From Paracoccaceae bacterium (GTDB lineage: Bacteria > Pseudomonadota > Alphaproteobacteria > Rhodobacterales > Rhodobacteraceae): a stretch of 10,266 nucleotides of DNA. A program made the translations under genes and the position numbers. The notes under the pieces are model-generated. The model had not been told where the DNA came from. It was given only the letters and a program-made list of their open reading frames with translations, and did no database searches. How positions within the stretch are numbered: position 1 is the first letter of the stretch; each line of letters opens with the position of its first letter. Where the stretch lies: assembly GCA_016764835.1 (NCBI GenBank), contig JAESRD010000029.1, positions 1 to 10,266 on the forward strand, read 5' to 3'. This document shows positions 6,854 to 10,266 of this stretch, piece after piece.

Positions 6854-8289
6854 TCAAAGTGCTCTCGGTCACGTCTGAATGCGCGCCGCTGGTGAAAACC
6901 GGCGGCTTGGCTGATGTGGCCGGGGCATTGCCCGGCGCTCTGGCAGAACACGGCGTACAAATGCGCACGCTGTTGCCGGGCTATCCGGTGGTGATGGCGG
7001 CACTTGGCAAGACCAAACTCCTGTTCGAAGAACCTGATCTTTTTGGCGGCAAAGCCCGTATCTTGTCCGCCACAATCGGCGCGCTAGAGCTGATAATCAT
7101 TGACGCACCGCATCTTTATAACCGCCCCGGCTCCATCTATCTTGGCCCTGACGGCAAAGATTGGCCCGATAACCCCGCCCGCTTTGCCGCTTTGTCATGG
7201 GTCGCGGCGCTGATAGGCGCCAAAAGTGCCAAAGGTTGGCTGCCTAATGTGATCCATTGTCATGACTGGCAGGCCGGTTTTGTCACCGATTATTTAGACG
7301 ACATGTTGCCCAAAGGCGCCCGACGCCCCGGCACGATGATGACCATTCACAACATGGCCTTTCAAGGCCTCGTTGATGCCACAGCGCTTGATGATCTGCA
7401 CCTGCGCTCGGCCCGCCTGCAACGCAGTGGTTTCGAGTTTTGGGGCAAGATTTCAGCGCTCAAAGCCGGGCTGACCGGCGCTGACCGGCTGACGACCGTC
7501 TCGCCAACCTACGCCGCCGAGATCATGCGCGAAGAGTTCGGCATGGGGCTGCACGGCGTCATGCACGAGCGGCGCGATGTCTTGCACGGTATTCTCAACG
7601 GCATTGATGAGCAGGTATGGGACCCGGCAACCGACCCCAACATAGCTACATTCAAAACCCCGCAGGGCAAAAAACGTGCCAAAGCCGCTTTGCGCCGTGC
7701 GCTGGGTCTGCCCAAGGCCGACGGCCCGCTCTGTGTTGTCATCACCCGGCTGACCAGCCAAAAGGGCCTCGACATGTTGCTCGACGCCGTGCCGGCACTG
7801 ACCGCGCGCGGCGGCCAGCTGGCTCTGCTCGGCTCTGGCGATCCAGCACTTGAGGCGGCGTTCACCAAGCTGGCTGAAACCAACCCAAATGTCTCGGTAA
7901 CAATCGGCTATGACGAGCCGTTTTCGCACCGGTTGATGGCAGGCGGCGATGCCATCCTCGTGCCATCGCGGTTTGAGCCTTGCGGGCTAACCCAGCTTTA
8001 CGGGCTGCGCTATGGCACCGTGCCGGTTGTCGCCCTCACCGGCGGGCTGGCAGACACCGTCATCAACGCATCCCCCGCAGCCCTTGCCAGCGGTTGTGCC
8101 ACCGGCATTCAGTTCTATCCGGTCGCATTCGAGCCGTTTGAGCGGGCGCTTATCCAGCTGTGTGATCTATTTTCTCTTGGCGCACCCTTTACCAAAATTC
8201 AAAAGAATGCCATGCGTAGCCCGGTTGGATGGTCGGCATCCGCCGCCCAATATGTGCGTTTATACAAAGAGATAGCCCCGCAAGAATGA
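6850..8289 (+). CDS. glgA: Glycogen synthase (ADP-glucose-dependent) GlgA
   Basis: Transfers glucose from ADP-glucose to the growing alpha-1,4-glucan chain (EC 2.4.1.21), a retaining GT5 glycosyltransferase with two Rossmann domains; 479 residues against 477 in E. coli. The N-terminal domain (about 1-245) carries [19 protein letters not shown] with the ADP-glucose-binding Lys16, VIHCHDWQ (134-141) and TIHNMAFQG (165-173). The C-terminal domain carries RLTSQKGLD with Arg300 and Lys305, equal to the E. coli catalytic pair, and [14 protein letters not shown] with Glu376. All key residues are present. ATG 6850 lies within the last codons of glgC. No strong ribosome site is visible before it, so translational coupling to glgC is likely. 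glgX starts in the same way at its 3' end. Confidence 0.97.
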   Translation: MIKVLSVTSECAPLVKTGGLADVAGALPGALAEHGVQMRTLLPGYPVVMAALGKTKLLFEEPDLFGGKARILSATIGALELIIIDAPHLYNRPGSIYLGPDGKDWPDNPARFAALSWVAALIGAKSAKGWLPNVIHCHDWQAGFVTDYLDDMLPKGARRPGTMMTIHNMAFQGLVDATALDDLHLRSARLQRSGFEFWGKISALKAGLTGADRLTTVSPTYAAEIMREEFGMGLHGVMHERRDVLHGILNGIDEQVWDPATDPNIATFKTPQGKKRAKAALRRALGLPKADGPLCVVITRLTSQKGLDMLLDAVPALTARGGQLALLGSGDPALEAAFTKLAETNPNVSVTIGYDEPFSHRLMAGGDAILVPSRFEPCGLTQLYGLRYGTVPVVALTGGLADTVINASPAALASGCATGIQFYPVAFEPFERALIQLCDLFSLGAPFTKIQKNAMRSPVGWSASAAQYVRLYKEIAPQE

Positions 8290-10266
8290 GTCTAAATGTA
8301 GTCGTAACAGCGGGCAGGCCCACGCCGCTCGGCGCAAGCTATGATGGCGAAGGCGTCAATTTTGCGGTGTTCTCTGAACATGCAACAAAGATGACGTTGT
8401 GCCTGTTTTCAGCCGACGGCAAGGCAGAACAGCTGCTTGTCGATCTGCCGGAGAATAGCGGCCATATCTGGCACGGCTATATCACCGGGCTGCGGCCGGG
8501 CCAGCAATATGGCTTTCGTGCCCACGGCCCCTACCGCCCCGACCAAGGCCACCGGTTTAACCCGCATAAACTACTGCTCGACCCCTATGCCAAACAGCTG
8601 GCCGGCAAGCTGGTCTGGCATGACGCACTCATGGGCTATGATACCAGCGCCAAACATGGCGATCTGACCTTTGACACCCGCGACAGCGCCCCCTATATGC
8701 CGCGCGCCGTGGTGATAGACCCGGCCTTTAGCTGGGGCGCAGACCGCCCGCCCGGCACCAAGCTTGAAGACACAGTGATCTACGAGGCCCATGTCAAAGG
8801 GCTGACCGCCGGGAAGCGCGGCGCACCAGATGCGGGCAGCTATCTCGGCCTCGCCTCAGACCAAATGCTCGACCATATGGTCAAGCTGGGCGTGACCGCC
8901 GTTGAGCTGCTGCCAGTTCATAGCTTTGTCGATGACAGGTTTCTGGTCGACCAAAATAAGGTCAACTACTGGGGCTACATGACGCTCGGCTTCTTCGCCC
9001 CAGAGCCGCGCTACATGATATCCGGCCAGATTAGTGAGTTTAAACATATGGTTGCCCGGCTGCATTCAGCCGGAATAGAAGTGATCCTCGACGTGGTCTA
9101 CAACCACACCGCTGAGGGCAACCAGTTTGGCCCAACGCTCTCGCTACGCGGGCTCGACAACCGATCATACTACAGGCTGGCCGAAACCCCGCGCTATTAC
9201 TTTGATGATACTGGCACAGGCAATAGCCTCAACCTTGAGCACCCGATGGTCCTGCGCATGGTCATGGACAGCCTGCGCTACTGGGTTGAAGTCATGCATG
9301 TTGACGGCTTTCGCTTTGATCTATGCACCACACTTGGCCGCATAGAGACCGGCTTTGACCGCGGTGCGGCCTTCTTTGATGCCATCCGCCAGGACCCGGT
9401 TCTGGCCAATGTAAAGCTCATCGCCGAGCCGTGGGATATTGGCCCCGGCGGCTATCAGCTCGGCGCATATCCAACCCCGTTTTCCGAGTGGAATGACAAA
9501 TACCGCGACGAAGTGCGCGGCTTTTGGCGCGGCGACAGCAACATGGCGCCCAAGCTGGCCAACCGGCTCACCGGCTCGGCCCGCCAGTTTGACCATGATG
9601 GCCGCCCCGCCACCTCATCGGTCAACTTCCTCACCGCACATGACGGCTTCACGCTGATGGATGTGGTCTCCTACGAGACCAAACATAACGAGGCCAACGG
9701 CGAAGATAACCGCGACGGGCATTCGCATAATATCAGCGCCAACTTGGGCGTTGAAGGCCCGACAGATGACCCCAAGGTCAACACGGCCCGCGCCCTGCGG
9801 CGGCGCAACATGCTGGCGACACTGCTGTTTTCGCAAGGCACGCCGATGATCCTTGCCGGTGACGAGCTAGGCAATTCGCAAAACGGCAATAACAATGCCT
9901 ATTGCCAAGATAACCCAATCGGCTGGGTCAACTGGGATGATATCGACCAAGATTTTCTCGCCTTTTGCCAGCTGCTGATCGGCTTTCGCGCCCAGCATCC
10001 GATCCTGCGCCAAAAGCGTTTTTTGCATGCCCGCGCCCGGCTGGTTGACGGCAAGCAAGACCTGTTTTGGCGGCGTGCCAATGGCAGCGAGATGGAAGAT
10101 GCCGATTGGACTGATCCAAACCTGCGCCAGCTGATTGTTGAGGCCCGCACCGCCTCTGGCACGCCCGAATATGCCGCCCTCGAATATTCGATCCTCGCCG
10201 TGTTTAACGGCGGCTCAGGCATGACCGTCACCCTGCCCGAGCCCAGCAATGGCCGCCGCTGGACCC
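8286..10266 (+). CDS. glgX: Glycogen debranching enzyme GlgX (3' end outside window)
   Basis: Hydrolyses alpha-1,6 branch points, in the E. coli enzyme chiefly on short stubs left by glycogen phosphorylase, so it serves breakdown of the polymer its neighbours build. The frame stays open from ATG 8286 to the right edge, 660 complete codons. E. coli GlgX ends near 657, so little should be missing. An N-terminal CBM48-type domain (GRPTPLGASYDGEGVNFAVF, about 10-29) leads to a GH13 isoamylase-type barrel. DVVYNHTAEGN lies near 265-276, GFRFDL has nucleophile Asp345, IAEPWD has acid/base Glu381, and LTAHDGFTL has Asp453. The later GDELGNSQNGNNNAYCQDN stretch is typical of the GlgX/isoamylase family. 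The start overlaps the glgA stop by 4 nt (8286-8289) with no clear ribosome site, suggesting coupled translation. Confidence 0.95.
   Translation, partial: MSLNVVVTAGRPTPLGASYDGEGVNFAVFSEHATKMTLCLFSADGKAEQLLVDLPENSGHIWHGYITGLRPGQQYGFRAHGPYRPDQGHRFNPHKLLLDPYAKQLAGKLVWHDALMGYDTSAKHGDLTFDTRDSAPYMPRAVVIDPAFSWGADRPPGTKLEDTVIYEAHVKGLTAGKRGAPDAGSYLGLASDQMLDHMVKLGVTAVELLPVHSFVDDRFLVDQNKVNYWGYMTLGFFAPEPRYMISGQISEFKHMVARLHSAGIEVILDVVYNHTAEGNQFGPTLSLRGLDNRSYYRLAETPRYYFDDTGTGNSLNLEHPMVLRMVMDSLRYWVEVMHVDGFRFDLCTTLGRIETGFDRGAAFFDAIRQDPVLANVKLIAEPWDIGPGGYQLGAYPTPFSEWNDKYRDEVRGFWRGDSNMAPKLANRLTGSARQFDHDGRPATSSVNFLTAHDGFTLMDVVSYETKHNEANGEDNRDGHSHNISANLGVEGPTDDPKVNTARALRRRNMLATLLFSQGTPMILAGDELGNSQNGNNNAYCQDNPIGWVNWDDIDQDFLAFCQLLIGFRAQHPILRQKRFLHARARLVDGKQDLFWRRANGSEMEDADWTDPNLRQLIVEARTASGTPEYAALEYSILAVFNGGSGMTVTLPEPSNGRRWT

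Noticed and set aside
9321..10249. Antisense open frames inside glgX (for example 9899-10249 minus)
   Set aside because: They are shadows of a continuous, catalytically intact GlgX frame and lack family features or ribosome sites.

Overview
The window reads as a piece of an alphaproteobacterial chromosome. Three things point there: the frcB-frcC-frcA-frcK order known from rhizobia, a GlgC of 419 residues that resembles the Agrobacterium/Rhodobacter type, and fairly GC-rich, Gly/Ala/Arg-heavy coding DNA. Hyphomicrobiales or Rhodobacterales are the best guesses; I cannot place it to genus. From position 94 to the end every gene lies on the + strand and the DNA is densely coding.

Region 1 (1-93) is an oddity. 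It is a 31-codon fragment of the Na+/H+ antiporter NhaA on the minus strand, running off the left edge. It butts head to head against a frcB gene that lacks its 5' half. Both genes lose their N-terminal part at the same point, near 85-94. This is either a genuine deletion or rearrangement, or an artificial join in the assembly.

Region 2 (about 88-3324) is a fructose-type ABC import operon of the carbohydrate uptake 2 (CUT2) family. It holds the C-terminal 190 residues of the periplasmic binding protein (FrcB), a 10-bp stem-loop, the permease (FrcC), a single-domain ATPase (FrcA) and a P-loop sugar/nucleoside-kinase-like protein (FrcK). FrcC and FrcA overlap by 4 nt, and FrcK follows after 9 nt.

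Region 3 (3325-10266) is a glycogen operon, glgB-glgC-glgA-glgX, with glgX running off the right edge. The 66-nt gap before glgB holds a plausible sigma-70-type promoter, and just upstream of it an inverted repeat resembling a LacI-family operator. glgC/glgA and glgA/glgX overlap by 4 nt (ATGA). GlgC makes ADP-glucose, GlgA polymerises it, GlgB adds alpha-1,6 branches, and GlgX removes branches during breakdown. Catalytic residues are intact in all four.

The two operons make sense together. Imported fructose, once phosphorylated, feeds the hexose-phosphate pool, and fructose 6-phosphate is a known activator of alphaproteobacterial ADP-glucose pyrophosphorylases. Apart from the left-edge junction and the candidate control sites, the content is conventional. 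I see no RNA genes, insertion sequences, CRISPR arrays or undescribed defence or metabolic systems.
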